Positions 16,001 to 29,827 of a stretch of DNA of 64,000 nucleotides are shown piece after piece; the first letter of the stretch is position 1; each line of letters begins with the position of its first letter. Origin of the DNA: Azolla caroliniana. Its lineage: Eukaryota > Polypodiophyta. The stretch is taken from positions 3,782,001 through 3,846,000 of the forward strand of contig JBHGNT010000015.1 of NCBI GenBank assembly GCA_043228905.1. The letters are read 5' to 3'. The position numbers were made by a program, and so were the translations under genes. The notes beneath the pieces were generated by a model. That model had not been told where the DNA came from. It made no database searches and saw only the letters and a list, made by a program, of their open reading frames with translations.

Positions 16001-18079
16001 AATTGCAGTATATGCCCTCATAAGTATTTTTGGGGATATTACCAAAATTAGCCCTCTTCTATCTAAAAGAGAAACATTCTTCTCCAATTGAAACCAAACC
16101 TAGACACAGTCTCCTCTCACAATCATACGTAACCCTAATCAATCACATTCTTCGGTCCGAAAGAGAAACATTCTTCTTAATATGAAAGCATGGCATAATC
16201 TTCTCTCACAAGCATACTTAAGTGGAATAAAGTCGCCCATTACATGACTCTCTAACTGGACTATTCCAAGGTCTTGTTTAACCCCAGAGGCAGAAAGGAG
16301 GGTGGAAACTTCCTCACAAGTTCCCTCCTCCTTTCCTCCTTGGGGACTCACTTTGTGATTTCTTGAAGTCCACTCTCTCCTTGAAGTCAGGTAGAACTTG
16401 CTTGCCTTTTTATTTTTCAGTTTCGAACTCTAGGCATGACAAATGCATAGGCTCCTTCTTGGTTTCTACTTGGAATTCACCAAATGTTGGTTCTACCTTA
16501 GGAGGGTAGGCATGCGGTATGGGCCCTCAGACTTCTTTATGTAGCTTTCCTCTCGCCAGTTTTACTTGGAACTTGGAACCATAATAACATAAGAGTTGAA
16601 AGGTCCCACTTTGCTTGTGTACTTGCTTGTTGGGATGTCATTCAATCTTCCGTCCCTAATCAATTACTTAACATCAAATACTCTCGTGCTACCTTTTTTA
16701 ATATACATGTATGTTGGTATGATATTTGTTACTTTGATGGTCCCATTGATTGTTACTCATAAATTTGCTAGGCTACGTGCGATCCTAAATTTATATCTCC
16801 ATTTGTCATAAACAAAGTTGACAATCGTAGTATGTAGCCATGGGTTCACTTTCCTTCCGTCTCACCTCATGATTTTAGTTCAAGACCATGTTGCCCCCAC
16901 AAATATGTGTTTACAACATCTACTAGAATACTTGTTTATGCACAACACAATGAACAAAAAAAATGGCACAACTATCTAAATCTTAGTGCACTAATAAGGT
17001 GATTAAAGGTCGTATTATCATCATCAATCGATGGTTTAGGGGTTTTATCCCAATTCCCATATTTATCTACATAGTATGATTCTATTATGTTTATAGAGAA
17101 AATTTGAAGCTTTTGTGTACATTATCTCAAACTAAAGAGGTGATTGTTCCTATCAATGAAATGCAGAAATACACCAATCACCAAAAACGTTAACCCTCAA
17201 CATTTTGCTTACAAAAGATAAGCCTTAGCTCTTCATCATCGTGTTTATAAGATGAATGTTATATGCAAGTACTCAATTGATATAAAAACTTTATCACTTT
17301 CTTCTACATATTTTGGATCAACCATCCTTTCAAGCATTTTGTTACAAATATAGTCATAACAACCTTCAACATATTGCGTATCCCAAAGACTGTTCACCAA
17401 CATAATTCCACTCCTATGTTGTCACAAATAAACTTGATTTATGAATTTGATCTTTTGATGCGAGTTCATTTCCATTTCACTTGTATAAACTCAATCCCTC
17501 ATATGCGTTTCTTGACCCTTTCTCTCATGCACAAATTACAATCAAGAATTGCAATAAAACTTTAAGATATTGTTCAATATATACATCAAGGTACTAGTGC
17601 CTTCATGTATGGTTCGATCCTATTTAACATCATTTGAAGTAATAACTGTATTAACATCATATAACTTTTGGTTTAAACCAATTAATTGTTTAGGGTTTAA
17701 ACATTTGGAAGAAAACTGTTAAGGTTTCATAGCTTAAACAAATTATGGTCAATTTCTGCTAGTCTCCCTAAAAATTTAAGGATTTATAGCTTTTTTCTCC
17801 CGGTCCTACCTGTACCACTAATTATCTTAAACAAAGAGAGAAACCTTGCAATGTGAGCATTCCAAAAAATGCCCTAAGAGTATTAACAAATATGAAGATA
17901 AAAACACACTCAATGATCAATCCTAGTTAACCACTTTTAACAGCAAAAGCTCAACATAAGGCTAAGACACTGTAGGGCAATACAATAATGAGATGAACGA
18001 TAAACGTTATTCATTGATTGAAATTTTCTACATCTGAAAATTACAAGAGATGCATGCCTTAGAATCTACCATTCATCCC
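13039..18079. other. Intergenic region with no firm gene
   Basis: About 13280-13780 is a low-complexity stretch with Leu/Pro-biased frames. A (GT)n run lies at 13819-13834. Around 14275-14345 the minus strand reads FIIVYVDDLRFTGS, which resembles the YVDD box of a copia reverse transcriptase, but the flanks are too decayed to call an element. A possible first exon is listed separately at 15871. From 16000 to 18079 I see AT-rich DNA with short frames and nothing recognisable. Confidence 0.45.
15871..15943 (+). other. Possible isolated 5' coding exon
   Basis: An ATG at 15871 opens a 24-residue basic peptide (MASSAQRSRARWEKEMIDQS...) that runs into a consensus donor GTGAGT at 15944. The SRARW start resembles the opening of plant Myb/SANT-like proteins of the L10-interacting type. 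I find no matching downstream exon, so it may be a gene fragment or chance. Confidence 0.2.
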
Positions 18080-21000
18080 TCATGCAGACTGTGACGATGA
18101 TAGGTTCTTATCATACAATCGATAAAGTAAAGGAGACTTTGCCATCTGAGGTTCAGTTTCAAGATATGCTATAACATCTTTTGTACCTATCTTGCGAGGA
18201 GGTTTCACGGGTGGACTTGGTACATTTGCCTGGTGAAGTTGTCCTCTACTTCCAATGGAGTCACCTGATACAGTAATTAGCTATGAGTACACACCTTTTT
18301 GTACATTCTTTGAACAGGATATTCATAACATTGAACGAGTAATATATATAAGAATGTCTTGAAGATGTGTCCTAGAGAAGTTGTGATAAAAAGTAACTGT
18401 CTGCCGGAACTTTCGAAATGTTGAGAAATGTTTAAAAGAATACACAAATTAGCAATAGGCATTCTTATGATAAGGATACAACATAGATGCAGTGTAATTG
18501 GATTCAAAGCATTGACTGAGAGTAATATATCTGAGAAATGTCTTGAAGATAAGTTGAAAATTGCAATTTCCATTAACTTTCTAAGTATTGGGAATACCAT
18601 ACAAAAAACGCACACACATTAGCAATGGGCATTCATATCATAAGGGTTATATGCCTTTCATGTATAATAGTTAACATTCCTCAAACTGGGGATTCACAGG
18701 CTAATATATATGGAAAATGTCTTATTGATGAGCCCTAGAAATTTGACCCATAAAATTGCCACTTCCACAATTCTCATACCCAATCCAAACACATAAATAC
18801 TGGTAATGCCTTCCATACCTTGAACCTTTTTCAACGCACTAGCTGGCCCTGTTGTGGCTCCATCCTCAAAAGCGGTTCTTCCCTGTGATTTAATTTCAGT
18901 ACCAAGTTTTTTCTCTGCATCTCGATGCATTGTAGCACCACCTGTATCATTTGCAGTAGATACTCCTGTATAGAACTAGGATCATTTATAGAGCTCTCTT
19001 CTCCATTTGACATGTATTTTATTTGTTTGGGAAAAACTCAGAGATACCACGAGTTCTTTATTTCCCCAAATGCCCTTAAGTTTTCATTGTTTCCTCAAAT
19101 ACCCTTGCTCAACACCCGAAAGAAAAATTCCATTGGTAATTGAGTACTTTTATGGTAATTAACTAACTTTTGTCAGTTATATGTCGGAAAATTGAGATAT
19201 TATATTGCCAAATTCTCTCTTTCAAGAGTTGCGTAGTTGGGGAATAGGAAAAGCTAAGGGCAAATGGAGAAAACAAAAACTAAGAGTGTATTTCGAAGTT
19301 TCTCCCTATTTCTTTTCCTTGACTATATACAGACCTGATTCACCTTCTCGTTTTTGCCGACCTTGCTCTGCCATCATTTGCCACTTTAATAGCATATCGT
19401 TCATACCTGACGCTGCCCGTGCTCCGCCTGCACCAGCTTTCTGCTTCCCATCTTCACCCTTTGTCTGAAAAATCATTACAATTGTGAACATATGAATTTT
19501 CTAAGCATTCTTGAGAGAATATTGGATGCCAAAAGAGACCTTTTTTTCCTTGGGTCGACCTGGACCATCCTCTTTAGTCGCAGCTTCATTGGAAGCTTTC
19601 TCCTTCTCCTAAAAAGAAACCGATGATCTGTTTAACCATTTTTTCATTCCCACAATTGTCATATACGACCTAGGTTTGAACACATTTTTTCTGGAACTCA
19701 CAGAAGGATAGAAATAATGGTAAGGAACAACTTACTTCATTTATCTTTCTTAGTCGTTCTGATTCTAATGCTTGCTTCCTCTCATATGCCTCCCTGGCCT
19801 TCTTCCGCATTGCCAAAATCTGCTTCTGAATATCAGATGTGACCACAATTTTATGTGCATCCTTTTCTCGATCGAATCTCTAGAAAAACAAACAAGTTAA
19901 TTAAGCTTGATGCTTTATTTTAGATATACAGTGTATATTAAATATGCAAGTTGTTCCCTACATGGCTTGAAATTTTTGACAGTTTATAGAGCATTGTACG
20001 GAGCCGCTCCTCTGCACACTGATACAAAAATTGCTGTTTAAGAAAACAATGACTAATGGAAAATCTCTGGGGGTCATCCTTGAGAGAAGTAGTTTACCAT
20101 TGATAAGCATTGCTCTGCCTCTTCACTAACAAGGGAAACACCCAGCTTTGCGGCTTTATGAAATCCAGGACAAATCAATGAGTATTCTAACATTGATTAT
20201 TCTTTCTATACCAAGAGACTATAAATGTTAAACATATGGGAACAACATTCGCACAAATCATCAAATAGACTCACCAATTGCAGTTACTTTGCTGTGAAGA
20301 GGACCTTTTTCCAAAAACAACCGTCCCTCCTCTTCTTGTGCAAACCTTCTCATGGCTTGAGTGCTCCGGCTTTCTTCTTTTGGACCAGCCAAGAGTTGTT
20401 CTTCCTCTTCCTAGAAGATTGCATAAAGAAATGAAATCTGTTTCTGAAATTGTAATATTAATTTAAAGGAAAAAAAATCCATGGAAACAATACCCGAAGG
20501 TTAACACCACTGACAGCTGTTACATCATTAAGTTGGTCAATGCTTTGCTCTAACACATCCCCTGCCACCTTCTGTTTTTTGCTGAAAATAAGCATAATTC
20601 TGCATTATACCTCAGTGGCTCAACATAAAGACTCTTACCAAGCAGTTTCATTGGAACTTCTAAATGACATGCCATTAAATCTCCCAACACCGCAGTGTCC
20701 ACCATGGGTGGACCATGTTCATATGTCAGCATGAATAATATTAAATGATGCCAAACTACAGAAAATAGAACTACTATTACGATCAGTGGCATTATGCACT
20801 TTGAATATGACTAACTACAAACAAAACAGGCAGCAGGATTCATACTTTTACCTAGAGCCAGCAAAAATAGAATTGTATACAATCAATGGATGTTATGTGG
20901 ATGAGTCAAGAGTTTGCAATTATTTTACAGACATAGATTGGAGATTTCTCGGGTATATTGTAGAATAAATATTTACCCAAAAATATGTAGGGCATTACTA

Positions 21001-24000
21001 ACCCACAGCATTCCATTAAACTCCAAGACACTTAAAGGGTCCCTTTTACCTCATTCTTACATTCTCGAAAGAAGGGATGGCCAAAAAACAGATTCATCAT
21101 ACATGATCTCAAGCAGATCTATACAGGTTCATCTATATTTGTAGACAAACCTTTTCCCTTGCATGACAGGTGAAATATCAGTTGGTCGCTTCTGATCAAC
21201 CACCACCTTCTTTGGTGGTGTTCTAACTTGGGTACCTGATGGAAAATTGACAACACCCTCAGGGATGCTGAGAGAAGCTGGGGGCATGGTGAGGGAACTT
21301 GATATATAAGATGAAGTACTGCTTGGTACACCACTGATATGCCCACTAGAGATGTCACCACCCTGCCAAAAAACAGATGATGATGAGATAAACTTTACTT
21401 TGTGCGCAATGAATGCCTTTCTTGCAGTATGTTACAGAATGCTATGCTATCAGCCATCTGTGTAAAACAAATAGTCAGGTGAGCTGCTATAAACATCAAG
21501 AATAAAAAATCAAATGAAGAAAAGTGGAGCAGGTTAGCGATTAGAATGCAACTAAAAACACCTTCATTTCCAGATTCATGTGCATGCTATATGACATGGA
21601 AATATCCAAGGAACCCACCTGGAACCAGGCAATGTATAAGTGGATGATAGGCAGAGTGGGTGTGGACACCTGAGTGCATGAAAATACATGTTCAATCCCT
21701 ATAAAAGTGAAACAGGGAAGTCCCCTCTCCCTAACATTTACAGTTTTTACTATGAGCCCAACTGCCACATGTCAGATGATAGCTGATTCTGTGCAGGGCT
21801 ACAGAAGCATCACTTCTGAGATCACCCAAACCTGTTTTTTCCCCACTTCTATATATGGCTCTTATGCCTGATGGTGATACTATCCTAAGCTGATGCATAA
21901 AAAATAGCAGAATGGCAGACATAGTGTTCTTCCAATTCCATGCCGCCCCTAGATGGCAAATTTGTTCTTCTATAGATTTGAGTGAGCATCTTCCTATCTC
22001 AATCTCTAAAGATTACAAATAACATTTCAGAGGACATGAGATAGATTTGCATCCATATAAGAAGACCTGTTGATCCATCTTGCAACATGTGCCTTATACT
22101 GGGCCATCTTCCTGCTGAGAGATGTTGTAGGCCTGATCTATGTTCTTTCATTATTTGATTTGAGTGAGCATCTTCCTATCTCAATCTCTAAAGATTACAA
22201 ATCACATTTCAGAGGACATGAGATAGATTTGCATCCATATAAGAAGACCTGTTGATCCATCTTGCAACATGTGCCTTATACTGGGCCATCTTCCTGCTGA
22301 GAGATGTTGTAGGCCTGATCTATGTTCTTTCATTATTTGATTTAACTATATTAGTTCGGATCACTTTTAATCTTTTCCACTTTGATCATGCTCAGCAGTG
22401 AACAGTCCAAGCTATATTGGAATGGGGGTGATGGGTTTATAATAACGTCATGTGACTGGAACCATTCCTGCATTTCATCATGCCAATTATGATTTATCCA
22501 AATTCAATAAGTTGTGTCGGAGACATAAGCTGCAGTCTCGAGTACATTTGCTTAGGGAGCTCCCAAATCTGTTGGACATCAGTTACTTATCAGAATAATG
22601 CCTCGGTCACTCTTGGGACTGATCATGTCTTCGCCCAAATTATATGATGGGCACTAATGCCTGCTTTTTAACATGTGGGCAATCATTGAGACTAAAGGTC
22701 TCTAAAAATATTTCCTGTTAAGTACCCTCAAATTTCTACTCCAAGAGAAGAATCAGTCTTACAAGTGTATCAAACAACAATTTACCCCGAGGTTATTGGA
22801 ACTGTATAAGTGCACATTTGTTTTTTCAAAGATACCAAGGATTGCATATCCACGCAAAAGTCTAGCATAGGCGCCTCCCACGAATGTAGCTCCTAGATAT
22901 GTGTAGGATTAGCCATACGCCACCTTGTTATCTTTCAAAAATAATTCTGGTTTAACTCTTGTTACCCATGCTTCAGTGGTGTTAAAACGCCATCATTTAG
23001 TTTTATCAAGGTTTAGAGAGCAAGTAAGAAGAATGTCTCTTCAGAGGCCAAAAAAAGCCTATGAGACTGAATCATATATCTTAAAACATTGTCATGCATT
23101 TGAGAACACGCCAAACTAAAATAAATAATTTAGTAAAACTGCCTGATGCATCAGATTCTTTTTAGCTAAGCATGTAGCATCCTGAGTTTCGATAAACTAG
23201 GATTTTTGCCTTTGAAAGATCTTCAACATGTGCTGATCCAAGATGCCAAAATGAAGAGTTCTCCGATGAGAGGGCGACAACTTTGGTGTAGGATGGCAAT
23301 GGCCTGGATTTGTCAATAAAAGGGTGAAAGGGGCCTGGTCAAGATGGGCATGGCTACATGCACAACAATTTGCTTTTGCCCAGTCTATTGTAACCCCTTT
23401 CAAATCTTGTGGTCAAGACCCTATTAGTGTAGCCCTAGGATGACTTGACTCATGAGAAGTGTTGGATCTAAAGAAGGTTGTGATTATTCTTTCTTAAAGA
23501 GGCGTTGTGGTTGTATTGTTCTTCTTCAACAACTTCTCAGCCTCTTGATTTCTAGTGAGAACAATACCTACCATCAGTGGACTTCATATCCATTACCTTA
23601 TAGAGGGGACCAAAGCCTTGTTCAAACAAGCAATAGTATCTCCCCTTTATTTCACATACACATCTGCCAATCTCAATCTATAACATATGTGAAGAGGTAC
23701 TCAGCTGCCCTATCACACTACAAAACACATAAGAGAGATGCGTATCCCTATCAGAGGGCCTGATGATAAATCCATCTTGCTACAAAAGGAAAGAGGGTCT
23801 TAAAGTGGACAGTCTTCCTACCAAGATGTGTTGTATGATAATCCATGTTCTTCTCTATTAAACAATTCAATCATATCAATTCAGATCACTCTATTATTTT
23901 TCACTTTGGTCATGTCCAAGTGTGAAGAATCCAAGCTATATTGGAATGTGTAGTGCATTTATATTGCCTGTATTTTAGCATGTTAAAAATGATTATCTGT

Positions 24001-27000
24001 ATGTCCTGCCAATTGGTTTGATAACACGAGAACCAATCTTAAGTACCTATGCTTTGAGAGCTCCCAAATCCATTATACAAGTTACTATTAATACATGCCA
24101 AACTTGAGAACCTTTGCTTTGAGAGTTCCCAAATGCATTAGATACAAATTAATAATCAGAATAGTGCCTCAGTTACTGTTGGGGTTAAATTCATGTTCCC
24201 CTAGATTATATCATAAGCTACCAATGCTTTGCTCCTCAGCATGAGAGAAATTATCAAGCCTAAAGGTCTCTCTAAATCTCTCCAATTTAGTGCTCTATGA
24301 AGCTTTGGTTCCCAAGTTTCTACTTCGTTGAGAAGAGACAACGTTACATCAACTTTTCCAAGGTTGAACCTGTATATGTGCACATTGACTTCCAAGGGCA
24401 AAAAGGACTGCATATCGACAACCAAGTTGAGCACAGGCAGCCTCCTGTAGGGAAAACTGAGGCCCTATGAATGTTATTCCCAGGTATATGTAGAACCGTG
24501 TTTTTCCACCTTTTACTCTCCTAATTAAGAAATCTGGTTCTGATCTTCTTACCCATTTTTGAGTGATGTTAAACACCATCACTTTAGTTATATCATGGTT
24601 TACCAACAAATATTTATCTATACAAAATTACTTTAAAACATCTAGATGTCTTTATGTCCCTTTGGAGAGTCAAAAAGTAACACTATCAGCAGTATATAAT
24701 AATATCCATATGGTTCTCTCCACCAAGCATGCTCTTAAACCACCCAATCTCTCTATGTAGTTAGACACCTCATTTATATAAAGACAAAGGAGAGTGAGGA
24801 TGGTGGGCTTTCACTCAAATCATGTTATCTATGGGAAGCACAAAGTTTTCCTAGCACTAATTCATATCGTGCACAGATTTCCCATTCCATACATACTGGG
24901 AACCCAATGTCCCCTAGTCATTTCACAAGCCGAGCACTTGGCACAATGTGGACTTCTGGAAATCCACAAAGAAGCCATAGATTCTCTTTGTGTGGGTTCT
25001 TCCTTCCTCAATAAGGGCTTGAAGGGTCAACATGTAATCCATGATATTGAGACCTTTCGAAAATATGACTAACTGGCTGAGCAGGACCCATTTCTCTCTG
25101 CCTATACACTCAATTCTGACCTTAGAATTGAGCCATATAGTTTGGCAAAGTAATAGTCAATCATGATTGTTTGCTAGGTTTTGTGGGATCTCCAATCTTA
25201 AAGACCAGTACAATGGTATGTTCTGCCCAGCTAGTATGGAAACCTTCACACATAGCTCTATTAAAGATGTGGGCACTAACTGGAACTGAGGTGTCATACG
25301 TACAGATAACATGCTCACCCACTAATCCATCATGATCTTGTGCCTTTCCAAATCATATCGATTGATTGCAAGAAGAATTAACAAGATAATTTTAAGGAAA
25401 ATAGAATAACTTTCTATTTACAGAGTTGCTAGCATGGTTCCTTGAAACAAAACATTCACCTGAGACTTGTCACCTTCATGCTTGATTGGTTGCAAAGTGA
25501 TTGGAGATGGTGTACCCGGAGGCTGATGTCCATGCCATTGTTCTTGCCTATAGTCTGGAGTGATCATTTGAAGTGAAGAAACCCTCGGTTGCCCTGATGT
25601 GCCTTGATATTGCACTGAAGATTCTATGGGTGGTTGCAATTGTTGCACTGCAGTCTGTGGAGGACGAGTTTGCCCCACCTCTTGTACTTGTAATGGTAGT
25701 TGGCGCAGTTGTAACTGGTCTATTGATGTCTTTAACTGCTGTTGTTGCATATGTGGAGAGAATGGAATTTGTTGTTCAGGTTGTCCTGGCAACTGTTGCC
25801 TCATCTGCCCTTGCATTTGTTGCTTCAGAACAGTATTCATTATTAAATAATTTACCCAACGTAAAAGAGAAGAATGAACTGAATGTTTTTGTGTTAAGTC
25901 CATGACTTAAAACCTGCTTTATTTGCATTTGCTTCACAGTCTGTACTAGAACCTGATCCCCCACAAGTGACCTAGTAGCTCTCAAGAAATCCTCTTTCGA
26001 AATTTCAGTCCTCTGTAATTGAGCAATTTGAAAGAACCAGAATTTTGATTTTTTATGAGGAAAAAATATCATGTACATTAAAATTGATGCCCACCTTTAA
26101 TTTCTGATATAGGGCAAGCAATTTCTGGCTCTGATCAGGCTGAAGTGTAGGCAAAAGCAGAGGCATGAGAGCACCAAAAGAGATTGCTTGTGAAGGTCCA
26201 CCAGATTTTTTGGGTGGGCCACTATCAGCATTATTTTGTTGTTGATGTTGCTGTTGTTGCTGTTGTTGTTGTTGCTGCTGCTGTTGTTGATGATGATGAT
26301 GTTGTTGTTGCTGCTGTGGAATCAATTGTTGCCACTGACTTGTTGGCTGCTGTGAGCTGGAGCCCAAGTTATGTTCTGAAGTTTCTTGCATGGAGAAGCC
26401 TAGAACAGTAAATTTTTCAAGATATTTCAGCCAAAATCATAAATATTTTCAATGCCTGATATGGGTTTGCTAAGTTCTATGAAAGTGTCTGTTGATGCTT
26501 GAAATAAAGATGCAGAAATTAAGCTGAACAAGATTACATGTCAAGATTCAAAAAAATCATCTTACAGCTTGTGTCCTTTGGAAGTAACTTGTCAAAAAAA
26601 TTGAATTAGGATAGCCAACATGAGAATAAATTTTTTCACTATAGAAAGCCTATGATAATGTCTGATTCTGTAGTTCTGAAAAAGTAAGGAATTGTATTCC
26701 ACTTATCTAAAGTAATGAGCATTAGAGACTATTTCCCCTTCTACATACACCTTATTTGTTAGCCAAATATCAAGAAAAAAAATGAGACTTCAGTTTTGCT
26801 GTTTTAACGTTGTCCAACAGAGAATATGGTTTCCTAATTGAACACATGGTTAAGAAAATCAATATAGATTATATGATTTGGGAACTGTTGAAAATGGACG
26901 CTTTCCTAAAGTTGTATGAGTTAAATTGACACATTTGTTTTAAGTTATCGACCAACGAAAAAACTATGAAATACTGTTGCATTGATTTCATGATATCCAA

Positions 27001-27819
27001 ATGTGGTTTCCGTGATTAAGAATATGGTTTCCTAATTGAACACATGGTTAAGAAAATCTATATAGATGATATGATTTGGGCACTGGTGAAAAAGGACTAT
27101 TTCCTAATGTTGTATGAGTTGATTGACACATTTGTTGAAGTTATCAACCAAAAATCAACGAGAAAACTATGAAATACTGTTTCATTGATTTCATTTTATC
27201 CAAATGTGGTTTCCATGATTAAGAATATGATTATTTCAATCATTAAAATGACATTACTTGGCCCTCTCCTAAAAATATATGAGTTGATCGAAACATGTAC
27301 AAGATGAAAACGAAATAGGGAGATGAGTCCCTATTCCACCAATTTCACGTTCTCCAACACAGAAAAGGTGATATCCTTGATTAAGAATATATTGATTATG
27401 TCACTAATTATAAATGAAATGGGTTAAATTTTTGATAGAAAACTATATATCACATGATGTAAACATTGACGGAGAAGTTTTTTTCTTCAAGGTGAATGAT
27501 TATTTGTGGAACCTGTAAAACTAAACTGATTAAAGCATACCTAGAACTTGGCAAGGATCTGAAATTGGATGTGAATTATGAGGAATCACAGCTGTCAAGG
27601 AGGTTGAGGTACTCGAAGAAACAACGATTTGTTCTCCTGAGGAAATGAAAGACGATGAAATAACTGGTTTGTACTCCTCCTGATTAAGCAGGACAAGGAT
27701 GTGTCATAGAAATGAGTGGATAAAAACAAGACAGAAAACAGAGAAGCACTGAAGAGCGAAGAAATAGAAATAAATACCTCTTCATCTTCCAGGACATGGA
27801 CAACTGGGCGAATATCCAT
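18080..27819 (-). CDS. TAF4B: TFIID subunit TAF4/TAF4b, 15 exons
   Basis: General transcription factor subunit; TAF4 pairs with TAF12 through a histone fold inside TFIID. Exons: 18080-18264, 18819-18965, 19335-19464, 19540-19608, 19736-19879, 19962-20018, 20098-20153, 20275-20410, 20494-20581, 21151-21362, 25460-25822, 25914-26012, 26095-26399, 27541-27679, 27778-27819. All junctions are GT-AG, phases agree, and the total of 2172 nt gives 723 aa, close to the size I recall for Arabidopsis TAF4. Start [14 protein letters not shown] matches the acidic family start. A Gln/His tract precedes an RST domain (about 125-195: [20 protein letters not shown], then [18 protein letters not shown]). The TAF4 domain begins with SKKQKVAG near 387 and includes [20 protein letters not shown]; the C-terminus carries [20 protein letters not shown]. 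The least certain splice is the acceptor at 25822, which has a weak pyrimidine tract. Confidence 0.93.
21363..25459 (-). mobile_element. Large TAF4 intron with decayed LINE fragments
   Basis: This 4.1-kb intron dwarfs the others (mostly 75-570 bp). On the minus strand, 24200-25380 is a decayed non-LTR retrotransposon reverse transcriptase. Pieces in order are [31 protein letters not shown] then [47 protein letters not shown] and [20 protein letters not shown], with many stops and frameshifts. A second, more diverged copy of the 3' part lies at about 22400-23160 in the same orientation. Flanking DNA at 23650-24000 resembles 22230-22450, so a segment seems to have been duplicated. The element is dead and is transcribed with TAF4. 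Confidence 0.75.
21975..22341. repeat. Near-identical tandem duplication, period 182 bp
   Basis: The sequence beginning agtgagcatcttcctatctc at 21981 recurs at 22163 and both copies run to ttcattatttgatt with about one visible difference. It lies inside the LINE-rich TAF4 intron and is much younger than the surrounding decay. Confidence 0.85.
26225..26330 (-). repeat. CAG/CAA and CAT trinucleotide tract coding Gln/His
   Basis: On the minus strand the third TAF4 coding exon reads through mixed CAA/CAG codons with a short CAT/CAC block, giving [10 protein letters not shown](n). Interruptions by CAA suggest moderate stability. Gln tracts are common in TAF4 and in activator-binding proteins. Confidence 0.85.
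26400..27540. repeat. TAF4 intron with a diverged tandem duplication of about 198 bp
   Basis: Within this intron the block starting gaatatggtttcctaattg at 26822 recurs at 27020, and both copies run to near 27227 with scattered substitutions. The rest of the intron is AT-rich and featureless. Confidence 0.75.
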
Positions 27820-29610
27820 TGAAACGCGGGAGGGAGGGAGACCATATGATTAATCCTGCAAAATAGAGCAGAAACAAACAGGATCTACGAGGGGGGAACC
27901 ATGCCTCCCGATCAGAATCAGAACCAGAATCAGAATCAGGCTCCCGAAAACTTGTTTAGGGCGAAATGTGCATAAGTGGAAGAAGGAAACTGCAGTGATG
28001 AATGTCTGCAATCGAATCGAGAGTGCACACCAGAGAAATCCGTCCAACGGAATGAGCTGAAATCCGTCGTCCATAGGGTTGGGTTCGTAGTATGGAACCA
28101 TACGTGCATTCGCATTCGCATGGTAAAACACCCTTCGAAGTATGGTAAATACCATACTTTTGTATTCATTATTTATTGTAAGGTGAATTTTTCTTTTTTA
28201 AGATAAGAAAGTTAAGGTAAAAAAGGTTTTGTTTTTTTTAACATAAGAATGTTTTGATAACATACGCATTCGTATGAAAAAACGAATGGCTGCCAATGCA
28301 TTCGAGTATATTACGTACTATGGTTGGGTTTAAATCAGTCCAAAGGATTGGGTTTAAAACCAGTCCAAAGGGTTGGGTTTAAATTTTTCCAAAGGATTGG
28401 GTGCTGGTCCAATATGTGTGGAAAACACAGATGGAATGTGATCGATCGATTGATCGAAGAAGAAGGCAAAGAACATCGCATCGAAAGCGTGATTGATTTA
28501 CCCAAGACTTCCGAAACTTGTTTACACTGAATTGTGCACAGTCCACTCGGTCACCGGTGGCGGCTCATCACTAATGCCCTAAACACACATCTCTACCTCA
28601 CTTTGACTTGATTGGTACGAAAGTTGTGTGGAAGCATACTGGCTCAAATGACTACAGGATGGGCCCTAACATGGTTGACAATGAGAAGAATATGGCTTTA
28701 TTGTAGTTAGGTGCAACATTTTGTAGCCTTCATCTGTGAAGCATGGGCCCCCATGTTTCTTTCCCTCGCCATGATCCATTGGTGTTGCAACAAGGCCCCT
28801 TGTTCATAGAGGAATCTGTCAATGATGCATCACGAAGCAAGTGTGTTGCATCCCATCTTCCAATATAGAAAGATTTTATTATTGTCATGGGAGATCGAGT
28901 ATGATTACTGGATTGAAGTAAAGCAAACATACGAAATGTCATCGAAGGAGGTAGTGCACGTTTGGGGTTTCTCAAAAGAAAAATTGGGTTCAATTCCCCC
29001 TTCTGATAGCTTTGCCAATAAGGCCACAAATGGAGATAGTTGGGTCAAATCCATGAGGTTGTTAGTTTGATATCCATTTATGTGACTTTGTAATTTAGGA
29101 GTGATATATATAGTGATATGACTTTATCAAACTAGAGAGAGTGGGAGAAAGAGATTTTAGTATCACCTCATTGGTGAAAGCTATCGAAATAATAAAACTC
29201 AAATTACTTATGGACCAAAGTAATGAAACAAACTCAAATGTAATCGAAGGTGGTAACACGCATTCACAAACACATAATTTGGGTTTCAAATCCCACTTCC
29301 AAGCAACTTGGCCTATTGGGCCAGATTTTGAGATATTTGTGCCAATTGTTTGTGGACCATGTGGTAGTTAGTTTGATATATGTAGATATGACTTGTAGTT
29401 TAGGAGGAGAATATCAAGTATAGCAAAATATGCATGGGAGGGGGGGTTATATGTAGCATTGATTATCCTTGATGTTCAATATTTTTTTTTGAGGTTATTA
29501 GTTTATTATGGTGTGGGAAAGATAACCCATGACCTTGTGTTGATGGTCTACCCTTTCCCGGTCATTCATTTGATACATTGATATGGCCATGTAATTAAAG
29601 AGAAGTGCTA
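27820..29610. other. TAF4 upstream region and spacer
   Basis: The first 350 bp upstream of the TAF4 ATG should hold its 5' UTR and promoter; I see no strong TATA box. 28325-28405 is a small tandem repeat of a unit of about 26 bp (ggattgggtttaaa...gtccaaa). About 28910-29100 and 29200-29400 are two diverged copies of one sequence; each contains a B-box-like phrase such as gggtttcaaatccca, so they may be old tRNA-derived SINEs. Confidence 0.45.
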
Positions 29611-29827
29611 TTGTATGAATCGGATGTAGAGAATGTTGGCCGCAACGAGGCTACCAATCAGTTTTATAGCGAACCAATCTAACAATGAACATGTGAGTTT
29701 GTTGATGTGAAAACAATTTCCTTACTAGAACCTTAGACAAGTTGCTAAACATCATAAAGACTTGATGACGTAGTTATTGTTTCATTATTTTTCTTATAGA
29801 AGATAAATATTTTAACATATCATACTT

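Noticed and set aside
15602-16087. A 161-codon minus-strand frame
   Set aside because: Low-complexity, Leu/Ser/Pro-biased translation over C/T-rich DNA with no motif. The opposite strand offers a more plausible short exon.
25573-25905. Plus-strand 110-codon frame across TAF4
   Set aside because: Antisense shadow of the Gln-rich TAF4 exon at 25460-25822.
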